Under the pieces are notes generated by a model. It ran no database searches. It saw only the letters and a program-made list of their open reading frames with translations, and had not been told where the DNA came from. Source: Isoetes taiwanensis (lineage: Eukaryota; Streptophyta; Lycopodiopsida; Isoetales; Isoetaceae). Taken from it: a stretch of DNA of 64,000 nucleotides. The number at the start of each line of letters is the position of its first letter. Position 1 is the stretch's first letter. Shown here one piece after another: positions 46,771 to 63,509 of this stretch. The stretch spans positions 9,039,488 to 9,103,487 of the forward strand of contig JAJEKV010000056.1 of the NCBI GenBank assembly GCA_021234155.1, read 5' to 3'. Position numbers and translations under genes: made by a program.

Positions 46771-47614
46771 CTCTTGCAATAGGCAAACAGACGTATAAGA
46801 TGGTCACGTAAAATGACAATTGAATCAAGGCCACCTCATATTTTGGATATAGCAGTATTGACGGAAAGATATTAGTCTTCAAATTTGTATTTGTTATATG
46901 CGTTCGCATTCAGCATGGCATTGAGTTTGTCTTCTGACGTACAGGATTGGATTGCCATCTGCCACCTTTTTTACGTCTGCAAACACATGGTCAATTTCTG
47001 GATTCCCAGATGGAGTTTAATGTTATATTTCTACTTTGTCCTCGTCACATAAAAACTCGTTGTCAAGATGGTCATGTTGTCCATCCTGCCCTTTTTTTAT
47101 TTTGAATATTGAGGTATTTAGTATGATATCTTGGGATCAGTGGACAGCGAACATCTCTTTTTTACACTCCAGTTAACTTTCAATTATGGCATTTGGGAGT
47201 TATTCTGCAAAATACTTGATTATCTGATGTGTGCAGAAGAATCGTAATATCCTTTTTTATTCAATTTCGATGCATCTATGTGTTGTTGCATGGATCAACT
47301 GTCTGTTTCATTTGGTAAGATTTGGAGCAATGTCCAGAGAATGGCTGGAAGAGTAATCATAACACGGACATCAAAACAGAGAGCAGATTTGTATGAAAGG
47401 AAAATAACCCTCTGTGGCATTAGCTTGTGCCATCGCAGCAACCAGTGTTGTGTGAGTTATGCAGCATGCTATACTCAGTTTTTGTCTGTGTGACATAATC
47501 ATGCTACACTTAGTTCAATTTATAAATATGCTGCAGTAAAATTTATTTGTGCACGGTTATTTGCTTAACTGGTGTAGTTTTCTGTGTAACCTTTTCAACC
47601 TGAATTATTTTCAG

Positions 47615-47752
47615 GCAGTACGCCTTTACTTATCAGAGATGGTATCTGCGAAGCTCAGTGGAGCCCTGAATTTGATGTTTCAGTTGGCTATTTGCATTGG
47701 GATATTTGCAGGCAATATTGTCAATTATGGAGCTTCTAGAATAAATCCATGA
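47615..47752 (+). pseudogene. Sugar transporter (STP/MFS) exon fragment
   Basis: After a TTTTCAG acceptor the frame reads AVRLYLSEMVSAKLSGALNL and MFQLAICIGIFAGNIVNYG, which matches the loop and helix of plant hexose-proton symporters (PxYLSEMAPxKxRGALN motif). Pro and Arg of the motif are replaced (VRLYLSE, KLSGALN) and a TGA stands where a Trp codon is expected after INP. No other transporter exon is nearby. It is an isolated exon relic. Confidence 0.75.
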
Positions 47753-48365
47753 GGACCAGCATAATTCATGACATTAGGTGCCCTGATCAGGCAAAACCCA
47801 AGAGGCTAAGTGCAAATATGAAGATGAAATACTATGAGAAAAGGGAGCCATCGAACATAAATTGCACTAGGTTACCTAATGCTACTGAATGAGTCAGATT
47901 TATGGATACCATTCAGAAAACATACTCTCAGGCCTTTCAAAACGAATACTGCTCAAGACATAAGCATGATTTATGCTGATCTGCTGCATTTTCCAGTTCC
48001 TTATGGATTTCTGCCAATGTTTCTAAGCAAAGTTAGTGCATTTGAAAATGCAATGCAGAATCTTATATTGAGCTGAAACTTATACATGCAAATAACAAAC
48101 ATGGAATAGTACTGATGAACTCTACACTCTCTTAGATCAAGCACAAATAGGCTAATTTCAAAACCGCTGATGCATGCCATTGGGTTCAAGAAAAGAAAAA
48201 AATTTGGTGTGGCATTTACCCAAGTCTCGTACTAAACTAAGTTTTTTTTGACGCAGAGAAAGAATCCTTATGGAACAAAGAGGATTTGTTGGAAGACTTC
48301 CTCCAGGATCCGTGACTGAACTTCTGATGTTGGATGTGTTTTGAAAGAAAGATGCAACGGTCAGC

Positions 48366-49701
48366 ATGGCGGCAGCAAGCAACATATTCTTTACTTCCTA
48401 TCTGAGCAACGATCATAGTCATTGCAATTTTCCTGCAACCAGAACAGCCAGAGTTTCTAAAATGTGCCGAGCTTCGCCTCCAAACCAACACAGACCATTA
48501 AGCAAAGACAGAGTTGAGCTCGCTTCCCGTTTGCAAAGCTGTAAGGATGTAAGAAACGGAAGGCAAATTCATCAGGAGATAATAATGAAAGGGTTTGAGC
48601 AAGATATATTTATTCAGAATCTTCTTATCAACATGTATGGCAAGTGTGGAGCAGTTAAAGATGCACTCGAGGTATTTTCTAATATGGTTAAGAAGAATTT
48701 GTATACTTGGAATATCATGATTGATGTTTATGTACAAACAGGGCACCTCAAGGAGGCTCTTGGACTATTCAAGCAAATGCCTAAGCATGATATAGTTTCC
48801 TGGAATGCCATGATTGCTGGTTATTGCAAGCAAGGATGCCTGGAAGAGGCTATCAAATTTTTTGACCTAATGCCTGCAAGGGATAATGTCACTTGGAATA
48901 CAATGATCTCAGGTTGTATTCAGCAGGGAAATTTGCAAAAAGCTTTGGAATTTTTCAAGCAAATGCCTGAGAGGGATGTGATTTCTTGGACTGCCCTGGT
49001 TGCTGCTTATGCCACAATGGGACAGCTTTCAGATGCATGTCTCTTATTTGTAAAAATGCCGAAACGGAATGTTGTCTCATGGAATGCCATGAGATGGGTT
49101 ACATGGAGAATGGCTGCATCAAGGAGGCCTGGCAGCTCTTTGAAAACATGCATTGTCAAGATGTGGTCTCATGGAATACTATGATTGGTGGTTATGCAAA
49201 GTGGGGACAGCTCGATCATGCACTTCGACTCTTTAATCAAATGCCACAGCAAAATGTGGTGTCTTGGAACGTCATGATTGCGGCATATGCACAACACGGC
49301 CGGAGCAAAAATGCACTCCAAATGCTCAAGGAAATGCAGACAAAAGGTTTTGTTCCCAATGCGTTGACCTTTAGTAGCATTCTGTTTGCCTGTAGCCACA
49401 GTGGTTTAGTGGATGTTGGTTGTCATTGCTTTGCATTCGTTGCAAATTACAACTGCAATGCACCTTCTATGGCTGCATGATTGACCTTCTTGGCAGGATA
49501 GGGTGGTTTCCTGAAGCAAATTCTCTGATCAACAATATGGCAATTGCACCTGATGCTACATCTTGGAGAACTTTGCTTGGTTCATGCAAAATTGTCTCAG
49601 ATGTGGAATGGGGCAAACATGCTGCAGGACGTGCGTTTGACTTGGACCCAGAAATTGCTGCAGCTTATATATCACTAGCAAACCTATATGCAGTCAATTA
49701 A
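48366..49701 (+). pseudogene. PLS-class PPR protein, two frameshifts
   Basis: An intronless frame starts MAAASNIFFTSYLSNDHSH, with an organelle-targeting style N-terminus. About ten PPR units follow, for example NLLINMYGKCGAVKDALEVF, IVSWNAMIAGYCKQGCLEEA and RDVISWTALVAAYATMGQLS. Near 49090, inside WNAM/GYMENGC, the frame shifts by one base and continues to VVSWNVMIAAYAQHGRSKNA and FSSILFACSHSGLVDVG. Near 49430 it shifts again into YGCMIDLLGRIGWFPEANSL and an E-motif-like end AAAYISLANLYAVN. No DYW domain follows. Such proteins edit or stabilise organellar RNA. Two frameshifts in otherwise well-kept sequence suggest recent loss, or base-calling errors in the assembly. Confidence 0.82.
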
Positions 49702-52700
49702 CTGTGGACAACATAGTTTGGGGTGGCACGAAGTGGGGCATTGCCTAAATATTCTGTTTATGAATAAAAGGCTGGAGTAGTTTATTTAGTCTTTACACCA
49801 AAGGATAAGGCTTTAACGGGATTGACATTTTATTCCAATTCCTAAATACATGAGGCATGATATCGGACATACCAGCGAGTTAAGAATAGTATTTGAGGAA
49901 AATCGCTCAATCATGATTTTGATGCTCAAATTCATGTGGCATCTTGATTATCCAAGAACCATAGTGTCACTATATTTTTTGTGAGCTGGTTCCTTGGTTT
50001 GATGTGGAAGTTGTTAGATTGATTATCTATGATTTTAGACATGGATCAAGCTAACAAGTTGATGAGATAGTTGATGTGAATAACAAGATGGAGTTCAGCA
50101 TAATGGCTTAGATCTTATATAGATGGCTTGAATGGAGAACAGCGATGAAGACTGATGAGTGGCCCAAAACTCAAAATCTTAGACACAGAGAATAGTTCCT
50201 GACCCGACAACGAGAGAGTTAACAGGATGTTGCCAATTTGTCTTACATACCTCTCAACAGTTGTTTTGTTGTCTTAAGAGTAAATGATAATGTAGCTACT
50301 CTTGTGAGGGTACTAAAAACGAATCATTCAAGCAACAGTAGCGATCAATATTATTAGAATTCTGGAACAAATTTGAGTACCCAGACACAACCTCACGACT
50401 GGATACTTGCCCAAATCCTGTCAAACTTCGTGGCAGTAATATCTACAGGTATGCTGCCCACCTCTGCAGTGGCAGTCGTGCATAGCTCCTGACAAAGCAC
50501 AAAAGTTCTGGCTGAACTGCAAGTGTCTTTGGGTAGAGGATACACTTTAACATACAAAACATCTAGTGTTGTGTTTGTGCATCTGGCCTGTTAGATTGTT
50601 ACAATTCACTTGGGAGATCCAACAATGGAGATGTGTAAGAAACCTCAATTTGCATTTGGTAAAGCCGTTTACCCACATGTGCATGGAAGACTGGATTGGT
50701 ATACATGTCCATGCTTGGACAATCAGACAATGAAAGTGTAGAAAAATCCTTTGCCCATTTACCTCCGGTGAAGCATGGCAAATGAGCTATGGCAGCTACC
50801 CGTGGCATTGCTAAAGATCTTTATTGCTTGGAAGCAACTCCCCATGTTGGCATGGCCATCATCATGTTTAAGGAATATAAGGGTATTCTCAATAATTTGT
50901 TGGATATAAAGATGATTCTGTGATGTAGCAGAAAGGTCAGTTTTATTAATATCACCAAACTGCACTTTGTTTAAGGATTAGAAGGGTAAGCACATTGATT
51001 GGCCAGCCCAGCAGTATGAAAATGTATGGGGAAAAGTTGTGTGGCGTCATTAATGAGAATGGAGTCGAAGCAGCTTTGTTACAAACCATTACAACTTCGA
51101 TGAACTTCTGATCGATTAAACACCAAACAAGTCATGATTTTAAATCCCATGTTACGTGTCAAATGCTCATTTGAAATCAAGCTTAAGCATCATGCATTGA
51201 TGTTTACTTTGTGTGCCCTAATGCAATCCTTCATGCGCATCAAGGTAGTTAGATAGGATGCTTCTACTAGCAAAAAAGGCTGATCGTTCCTGTCTTTTTA
51301 CTTTGTTGAGTATTAAGCAAGCTTTGCCATTAGCTTGTAGGTAGTGTTTGTAAAGGCGATTCAAGCCTCCACCCTTCTAAAGTTGTAGGTTTGTCAAATT
51401 TGGGGTTTAAGGCTATGAAACCAGTTGAAAAGGGTGGGATGTAGATTGCAATGATGCTACGCATCTTGTAGTTCCAGTGTGGGAGCATCTTCTAACTCCT
51501 ACCAAAACTAAAAAAATAGTCCAGGCCGGAAGGCGTCAAGTTTCGACGACTTGTCTTCTCCATTACATTAAGAGTCAAGAGCACTTTTTTTTGTAATTGA
51601 TTAGCACAATATTTGGTTGTCCTCCTTACCTTTTATGATTGATTTGCACACTATCTGGTTGTCCTTCTTATCAACTGGAATCATGTTGCCCCACTAATCA
51701 TTGGTCCTTGCCTTAGTTCTAGGTTTGAAGTTTGGAAGGTCAAGCTTGATAAGAAGTGTTAAATTTGAGGTCAAACATTGGTCAAAGCATGTTCTAGAAG
51801 ACTCTGGATATTGAAGACTGGAAGTCAATCATTTGAAGTTTAGAAGCCAACACACGAGGTTTGGAAGACCCCATGGTATTTTGTTCCAAGTTCTTAGTCA
51901 TTTTTCTAATTCCCACACCCAAATTTCATTTTTACTCCATTATACTTGCCATAAACTCACTTTTGGAACTTTTTGACTAGTCCATTTCTATTTGCCATAT
52001 ATACTCCCTTTAATCATCCAATTTCACCACTTTAATCCTACAAGAAATTTATCGTGGCGGCCTTTCCCTTGTTCCAACCTACAAAATCGGATTTACCATT
52101 ATATAACTCAAGCCGCTTTGAGGATGAAAAATAAGATTGCAGGTGTCGATATAGTATTTGTATTGTTAGCAAATAAGAAAAGCTATAGTATTTGTATTGT
52201 TAGCAAATAAGAAAAGCCAAAAATAGGGAGCAAGATTTGGTTGTTAACAAACTTGTGATGCCGGCATGCTTAGCTTTTTTGTGAAATGATCTAGCACTCC
52301 ATTTTTGTCATCCTTCTAAATCTACTTGCTTTTGTTTAGAGAGGTAATAGTTTGGTAAAGATAATTAAGGGGCCAACCATAGCTTTAGAACCCGACCAGG
52401 TTGAAATTTACCTCTAGTTGAAAGTTAGCCTATGGGTTATAATTAGCAAGTTTCCGGGTTACCAGGAGGTTTAAAACAACCAAATTAGTTGGCCACGAAT
52501 TTGCATAGCTCTTTCCCTTATTTGCCATGGTCGTCTCCAAAACCAGAGCGGATTTGTGGTAGATGAAATGATTAGAGGGCGGATTTACGATAGATGAGAT
52601 GATTGAGGAGGATACCAAACTATGAATTTGTGATAGATGATTGTGGACAACACCATATCGCCCCTGCTTTTGTATAACAACTGTTACCTTCTCGGTAAAA

Positions 52701-53845
52701 AATATGCAGTGCGGACAACTTGCCCTGCCCCTGCTTTAATTGGATCATCGTGCTTAAGGAAGAGATAGATTGGATATGGCCCACACAGCTATGGTAGAGC
52801 TATGGATCTCCACCAATGCCACTGGGGTTCAGGAAACTCCCTGCCGCAAGGACATCAAAATCAAGATGCAAAGTTTTTTACTCGATCATCAAAACTTTTC
52901 ATCTTATCAAAGCTTTGCATCTCATCAAAACTTTGCCTGTGGGCAACAATCACTGATGCATAGCAAAAGTGAAAGAAGGCGGAAGCAAGCGCCTGAATCG
53001 CTTTGTCGATGGCCGCTGAAACATGATAATTTGACGAGATGCAAAGTTTTTTACTTGATCATCAACAGCAAGACAGCGGGAACAACAGCGAGTCAGCAAA
53101 AAACAGTGGGATCCATCGAATCCGACAATATCAAGAACAGGGCACACAGGTTTCTTTCTAAATCTGGCTACATACGTGTCTTTCAAAGCTTCATTTGGAT
53201 TGCGGCGCAGAACCACGAAAATAAAAGAAAGAAAAAGGAAAAATGTGAAACACAATTATATATGTTTAGATATCCCATGTCTCTTATTATAAAGTTCCAC
53301 ATCCTTGCCATTTGATGGATAACCCATATTACCCTTTTTCATATTCATTGCCTTCAAACTTTTTGCTAAGAGCATTTATCCCTATATGCACTATTACCAT
53401 TGCCACCTTATGCCCTTTTATTTTTATCCATCTTTCATTATTTTTTTCAATGTCTCCAAATGCTCTTATGATACCTTACTTCAATGTCTTGTAAAGCTCC
53501 ATAACCCAAGGTCTTCAAATATTTCAAAAGCCAAATTCTAGTGTCAAGATTGCGTCATCATGGCCCAAGGTCTCTTAAATATTAAATGCCTTACGATTTT
53601 CGCCTTAAGACCTATTAACAACTATGGTTGAAGCTTAAAATTGCTGGAAATATGATGAAATACGTAATTTATGCATAGAAATATGTGTATAATAAGTCAA
53701 GGCAAGAGTCAGGCTGTAATGACTCATAATGCATGTGTGTCTCCTAAGGGAAAATACAACTTGATAAAGAGATATAGAGAGAGGAAAATATGACAAAGAG
53801 AAGGAAAAACAAACCAAGGTTGGAGAATTCACAAGATAAATGAGT
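49702..53845. other. Unassigned intergenic DNA
   Basis: More than 4 kb without a recognisable gene. A 33-base unit with TAGTATTTGTATTGTTAGCA is duplicated in tandem at about 52153-52217. The phrase GATGCAAAGTTTTTTACT occurs twice, at about 52864 and 53038. A frame at 52770-53315 (plus) is open for 181 codons but resembles nothing I know and spans these repeats. Confidence 0.35.
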
Positions 53846-53849
53846 TTTG

Positions 53850-54355
53850 ATTTCTAAATACAAATTTGGTATACTTGCTAATATATTTGACAATGCTGCA
53901 GATTTCATTAGATGTTTTGGACAAGCAAGAGGTAAACCTAATTCTGTCTCATCCTTGCCCCCTTCATCTACTCCTATTGATCTCCTCTATGAACCTATCG
54001 AAAATATTCCTAAACGAGCTTGCACAGCTAATCTTATAGATCTTTCTCCTTCTATTGCATACATTCCACCTTTTCCAATCAAGAACTCGGCTTTATGGAA
54101 AGAGAGAAGAACAACTAGCTTGTTTGCAAGAAGGTCTGCTCTCAAATCAAATGTTATAGAGTTCAACTTTGGTATTAGATAGCAAGTCAGACAGTGACTC
54201 TTTGAGTAATAGATCAGTGGTGGATCATGATCTTACAACAGAAGATGACTGTAACTTTATCTCGGACACACCTGAAAGAGATAAAGGGATGGACTACAAC
54301 AACACCCAGGCAAGTTCTTTCTCCTTTTCAAACTCCTATTGTTGCATCGTCCCTT
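53850..54355 (+). pseudogene. Gene or element fragment with acidic C-terminus, one frameshift
   Basis: A frame without ATG (ANIFDNAADFIRCFGQARGK, IDLLYEPIENIPKRACTANL, FARRSALKSNVIEF) runs to 54182. A second frame takes over at about 54170 with LDSKSDSDSLSNRSVVDHDL and TTEDDCNFISDTPERDKG. The style recalls the region behind the zinc knuckle in plant LINE ORF1 proteins, but no motif proves it. Confidence 0.3.
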
Positions 54356-54544
54356 AAATGCTCCCCCTACTAAGATTATGAGAGAAAAGGAAAATCGGAC
54401 AATGATTTTTACCTCCTGGAGCCTTCTTTGCTCAAGACTGATAATAAAGCAAAGTCTATGGACCAGAAATGGTCCACCATACCCCCTGCCATTTAAACCC
54501 ATATATCTCACAAGAGAAATTTTAATTTAAAATCTACCAACACT

Positions 54545-55923
54545 CATTGAGTCTTCAGTTGATGCTTAACAACCTTTGAGAATTTCATGACCACTGGATT
54601 AGCCTTTATGTTGGTATGATTGTTAAGCGTCTCATTGTGAGGGATGGAAACACGATCCCATTGCATAGTTTTTTATGGTATTTGGATTTTCACATTTGAA
54701 ACCATACATGTTGGATATATTGAAGTAGACATTTTTCAGGTAAGAACAAGTCAAGAATCAACTGACATCTCATTGAATTTTTAATCAAATCAGGTCGATC
54801 TATGACACCTTTGTTGTTGAATCAAACTGTCCATCAATATTTTTTTGGATCTTGCCAAAAGTGGAGGCATTCTATAAGAATATGGACTTTCAAGCAATAG
54901 TTTGAGCTTCAAATTGAGTTTTCCACAATATTATCATTGTTCTTGCCCTATATACATTTGTTTATCTATGATTATCATTCTTGATCATTTGCAGCAGAAA
55001 CTCACCTTAAAATTTCTGCTAACTAATTGAACATCTATAATTTCGCTGATATTTTTCCTATTTTTTATTATCTTTTCATATATTCCCAATTTTCCATCAA
55101 TGTGAGATCATTTGGATCAAAATATGTGATAGTCATTGAAATTCCCCTGATTCAAGTTTGCTTGTTTAAAAAGCCACAATAAGCAAGCTCCTTGTTTGAA
55201 TCCTCCAATTAATTCCCATAATTTTTGTTGTTTATATTTTCAAAAATTTCATAATTATAGCATTTCTTAATCCCCTTCTCCAGAACTGTAAAACTTTCTA
55301 ACATCTTGAGATTCATTCCCCTCTGCTACTCTTCTCTCATCGGAACAAGTCTTCAGATTTTATACCACATAAGTCCTAAGGTTTGGATATGCAAATTAGT
55401 AGTCCTAAAACTTTCAAAATTTCAAGAACAACTAAACTATTTGCCATTTTCTTCACCCAAAAGTCAACTTTTGCCCATACCGGAGGATTTCGAAGAAGGT
55501 TCTAACTCTGGCAATATTCTTTGCTCGATTTAATTCACTTCACTTCACTTCCATGCTCAAGGAGAATAGTGTTTCAGCATGGAGGCAAGCGGCAAACATA
55601 TGACTGGCAATGCTGGTATAAATAGGGATATTCGTTTACTTCAAGTAAAAGTTCCAAAATGAGATTGCGTGGGATAATTGGAATGGGGTTGTCATGTCCC
55701 TTGTTCGTTCTTGCCAAGTTCACAAAATCAAACTTAATTACAAGGAATAGTGAGCTAGCTCCTTGGTTACAGTTAGTTAATTTACAACCTTCGCATGTTA
55801 AATGCGTCTAATCATTGCCTATCATGTTAAATAATCCATCTAATACATTGTCTATCATGGCATGTTAAATAAATGCCATTAAATAAATGAATTGTTATGT
55901 ACCTAGGTATAAACAATAGAAGA
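54545..55923. other. Unassigned intergenic DNA
   Basis: No gene, RNA or transposon signature is seen, apart from a short TTCACTTCAC microsatellite-like run near 55535-55550. Confidence 0.35.
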
Positions 55924-55926
55924 TAA

Positions 55927-56334
55927 GGGTCGGGTCACATGAACAGGTCGACATCTCTCAGACGTCAAAAACTGAAATTGAAAGGGTCTCATGCTAATTT
56001 TTGACATGAAGAGATCCAAGATGACATCAATCCGTTCCGCCGTCTCTCTTCTCGGTTGAAAGGATTCATGTCAACATGAATCCCTCGGATCTGAGCGCGT
56101 GGCAAAACTCAGGACACTTGGCAATGATCCAAAAATCAGCAGGGAAGAAAGAAACAGCAAGCCCTCTGGTTCCTCTTAATCTTCATGTAACCCTCTTGAA
56201 ATTGAAGTGTTCATGTCGACGAGGAGTAGTTCATGTCCTCCGGTTCCTCTTAATCTTCATGTAACCCTCTTGAAATTGAAGTGTTCATGTCGACGAGTAG
56301 TAGTTCATGTCGACCTGTTCATGTGACCATACCC
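55927..56334. mobile_element. Tourist-like MITE, 408 bp
   Basis: Terminal inverted repeats of 28 bases (starting GGGTCGGGTCACATGAAC at 55927, and ending GTTCATGTGACCATACCC at 56334) match at 26 positions. They are flanked by the trinucleotide TAA on both sides (55924-55926 and 56335-56337), the target preference of PIF/Harbinger elements. The interior has no coding capacity and includes a 74-base tandem duplication (56163-56310). A Harbinger transposase is encoded at the right end of the window, but a shared end sequence has not been shown. Confidence 0.8.
56163..56310. repeat. 74-bp tandem duplication inside the MITE
   Basis: Two adjacent units contain GGTTCCTCTTAATCTTCATG and ACCCTCTTGAAATTGAAGTG, with the second copy shifted by 74 bases. 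It includes the ATGTCGAC core that also forms part of the terminal repeat. Confidence 0.85.
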
Positions 56335-56914
56335 TAATACTACCTTTGCATTGGAGAAAGTTCTACCTATCAAGATGGCCCTTTTTGCACTGAGCTATGT
56401 TATCCTACCTTATCCTTGCATAGAAGACATACCCCTCTGCATTCACACGCTAAGATTATCACCACTCCCTTTAATTCATAACTCATTGGTCTCTACATCT
56501 ATCTGCTATGTCCATTTTGGGTATTTGTTATGACATTAGCCAAATTGGGTTACTATGTTCAGTTGTTCTCCATTCAGAATTCAGTTGGTATATACATGAC
56601 AAACTTCTTGGAATAATGTATCATGATGCTTCAATTTTCTTCCAAGAAACTAATATAAATTGTGTAATATCATCAACTCAAAAAATGAACATTTCAAAAT
56701 TCCTGTATACTAAATGATAGGACCATCACAGCAGTTGATTGCCTGATCGAACAGACATTCCTCCATTGATCTTGATCCAAACAGCCATTTTTGCAATCTT
56801 CTTAAGCTGCCTCCAGAAACTTTGTTCTAAATTTCTTCAATCATCGGTGTATACTGCGCGCACACTTATTCTTGTCTAAATCCAGTTAAAACATAATGCC
56901 TTGTTTTAAATTGG

Positions 56915-61982
<5,068 letters not shown>

Positions 61983-62100
61983 TGAAGTTGGAGGAGAAGA
62001 GTATTGAAGTTGGATGAGCAGAGTTCCACTCTTCTCCTCCAGCTGACGTCTGCGCCCACGTGGACGTTCAACACTGCGTCATCAGGGCCAATTTTAGGCC
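61983..62100 (-). promoter_or_regulatory. Upstream region of the TrpRS gene with a G-box
   Basis: A palindromic CACGTG (G-box) at 62057-62062, within CCCACGTGG, lies 75 bases before the start codon. A TGACGTC element is at about 62044-62050 and another TGCGTCATC nearby. Such clusters bind bZIP or bHLH factors and are frequent in promoters of plastid-protein genes. Whether it acts on this gene is inference. Confidence 0.45.
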
Positions 62101-62563
62101 GAAATCACATTATAGCCCGAACTAAACATTATTTTAAAAAAACCAATAAAAAATGGCCATAATGTGTATTATTTAGACACCCAAGCTATCACACTTACGG
62201 TGCCCAAATCCTTGTCATGGTTTTGGCACCCTCAGAACTTTTGACGGGCAACACTGCCTGTCTAAACATTTAGCGGGCAACCACGTCGGCAACCCTGTCT
62301 AAACATCCAGCTCATCCTGTTTCTCGAAGATTTGGCGCCATCCAAATTCTTGCAGAACAATTTCTTTATAGCATCTGCATCTACACCAATTTCTAATTTC
62401 TTCGACCTCCATTTTTTTCCGGTATGAATTAGTCTTTCACTTATTATAATTTGTTATCATTTGCGAAGAAGACTTTCAATGCAATGCTATTTTTTCTTCT
62501 ACGATTATCTGCATGCAACTGCAACTGTAAATTATGTGTATCAAAGTGTTTCTTTTGCTTTCA

Positions 62564-63220
62564 GATGGATGCAAGCCAGCCAGAATATGTTCCTTGCACA
62601 CAAGCTCTGAAAGCTATTCATCTTCAAATTGTCATCCAAGTTTTCCTTAGCCTCCTTTTCAAGTGACTCCGCCTACTATAGTTCCATTCATGCAAAATCA
62701 TCCACCAGCTGTTTCTTTTCCATCCATGCAAAATGTGCTCAGATGCCACATCTCAAAATGCCTCAACAATCCTTTATCTCAAAATTCCTCAACCATTCCT
62801 TTACCGCAACCTATTCCAACAAAGAAAAGAGGACGCCCATCGAGGACTAACAATGAAGACAAAGAAGAAGGAGAAGCAGATTGATGGTAAAGTTTGTAAA
62901 GAAGAATTTGCAGAAGCGGATGACCTTGCTTCTAGAATGTGGCCTGACCATCACGTTGTGGCTTTGCTTCATGCACGACGTGAGATGATTGAAGATTTTC
63001 TTGCACCACCTAAACAAGGCGTAGACTTGTGGAACAAGGTACGTATTAGAGTTGCTGCAATTTGTCCTGATTTTAAAAAAGTTTCCAAAGCGTGCAGGTA
63101 GAAATTCCAATATATCTTCAAGCAGTACCAGAGTGATAACACAAGGAATGATGTCTTTGGGAATGATGATGAAGATGAAGATGATTCCAATAAATCCATG
63201 GCCACTACATTATTTTGTTG
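62564..63220 (+). pseudogene. PIF/Harbinger ORF1-type Myb/SANT-like (trihelix) protein, broken
   Basis: Harbinger elements encode, besides the transposase, a Myb/SANT-like DNA-binding partner that helps bind the ends and import the transposase. The frame starts MDASQPEYVPCTQAL and then shifts; a second frame carries an AT-hook-like KKRGRPSRT. From about 62850 a third frame reads MWPDHHVVALLHARREMIED, then GVDLWNKVRIRVAAICPDF and KKVSKACR, the trihelix fold with its spaced Trp residues. A TAG stands where a Lys codon is expected at about 63099, and KFQYIFKQYQSDNTRNDVFG with an acidic tail follows in the same frame. At least two frameshifts and one stop make it dead. It could also be a captured host trihelix gene. 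Confidence 0.6.
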
Positions 63221-63509
63221 AAGGAGATTATTAGTTTTGTGCTCAAACAAAACTTTGGAGATAGCATTATGTCTCGTGACATCAACATTAGTAATATTGT
63301 GAGAGTGCAGTGCAAAATTTCCATCGTTCTCGCCCTCCACAGTTCTTGTATATGCTTCCTCCGTAGATACGGGAGTACCTTGCACTTTATAAATCCTATA
63401 CTCACAATACTTCACTTCCTCCATGCGTTTACTTGTGCTTGCGTCTTCACTGCTACCTTTTTCTCTTCTCCTGCGTGCTACACATTGTTTTTCATGGGTA
63501 ATATACAGT

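Noticed and set aside
52770-53315. 181-codon open frame on the plus strand
   Set aside because: It spans two copies of a GATGCAAAGTTTTTTACT repeat, has no family resemblance, and the opposite strand is also open over 100 codons.
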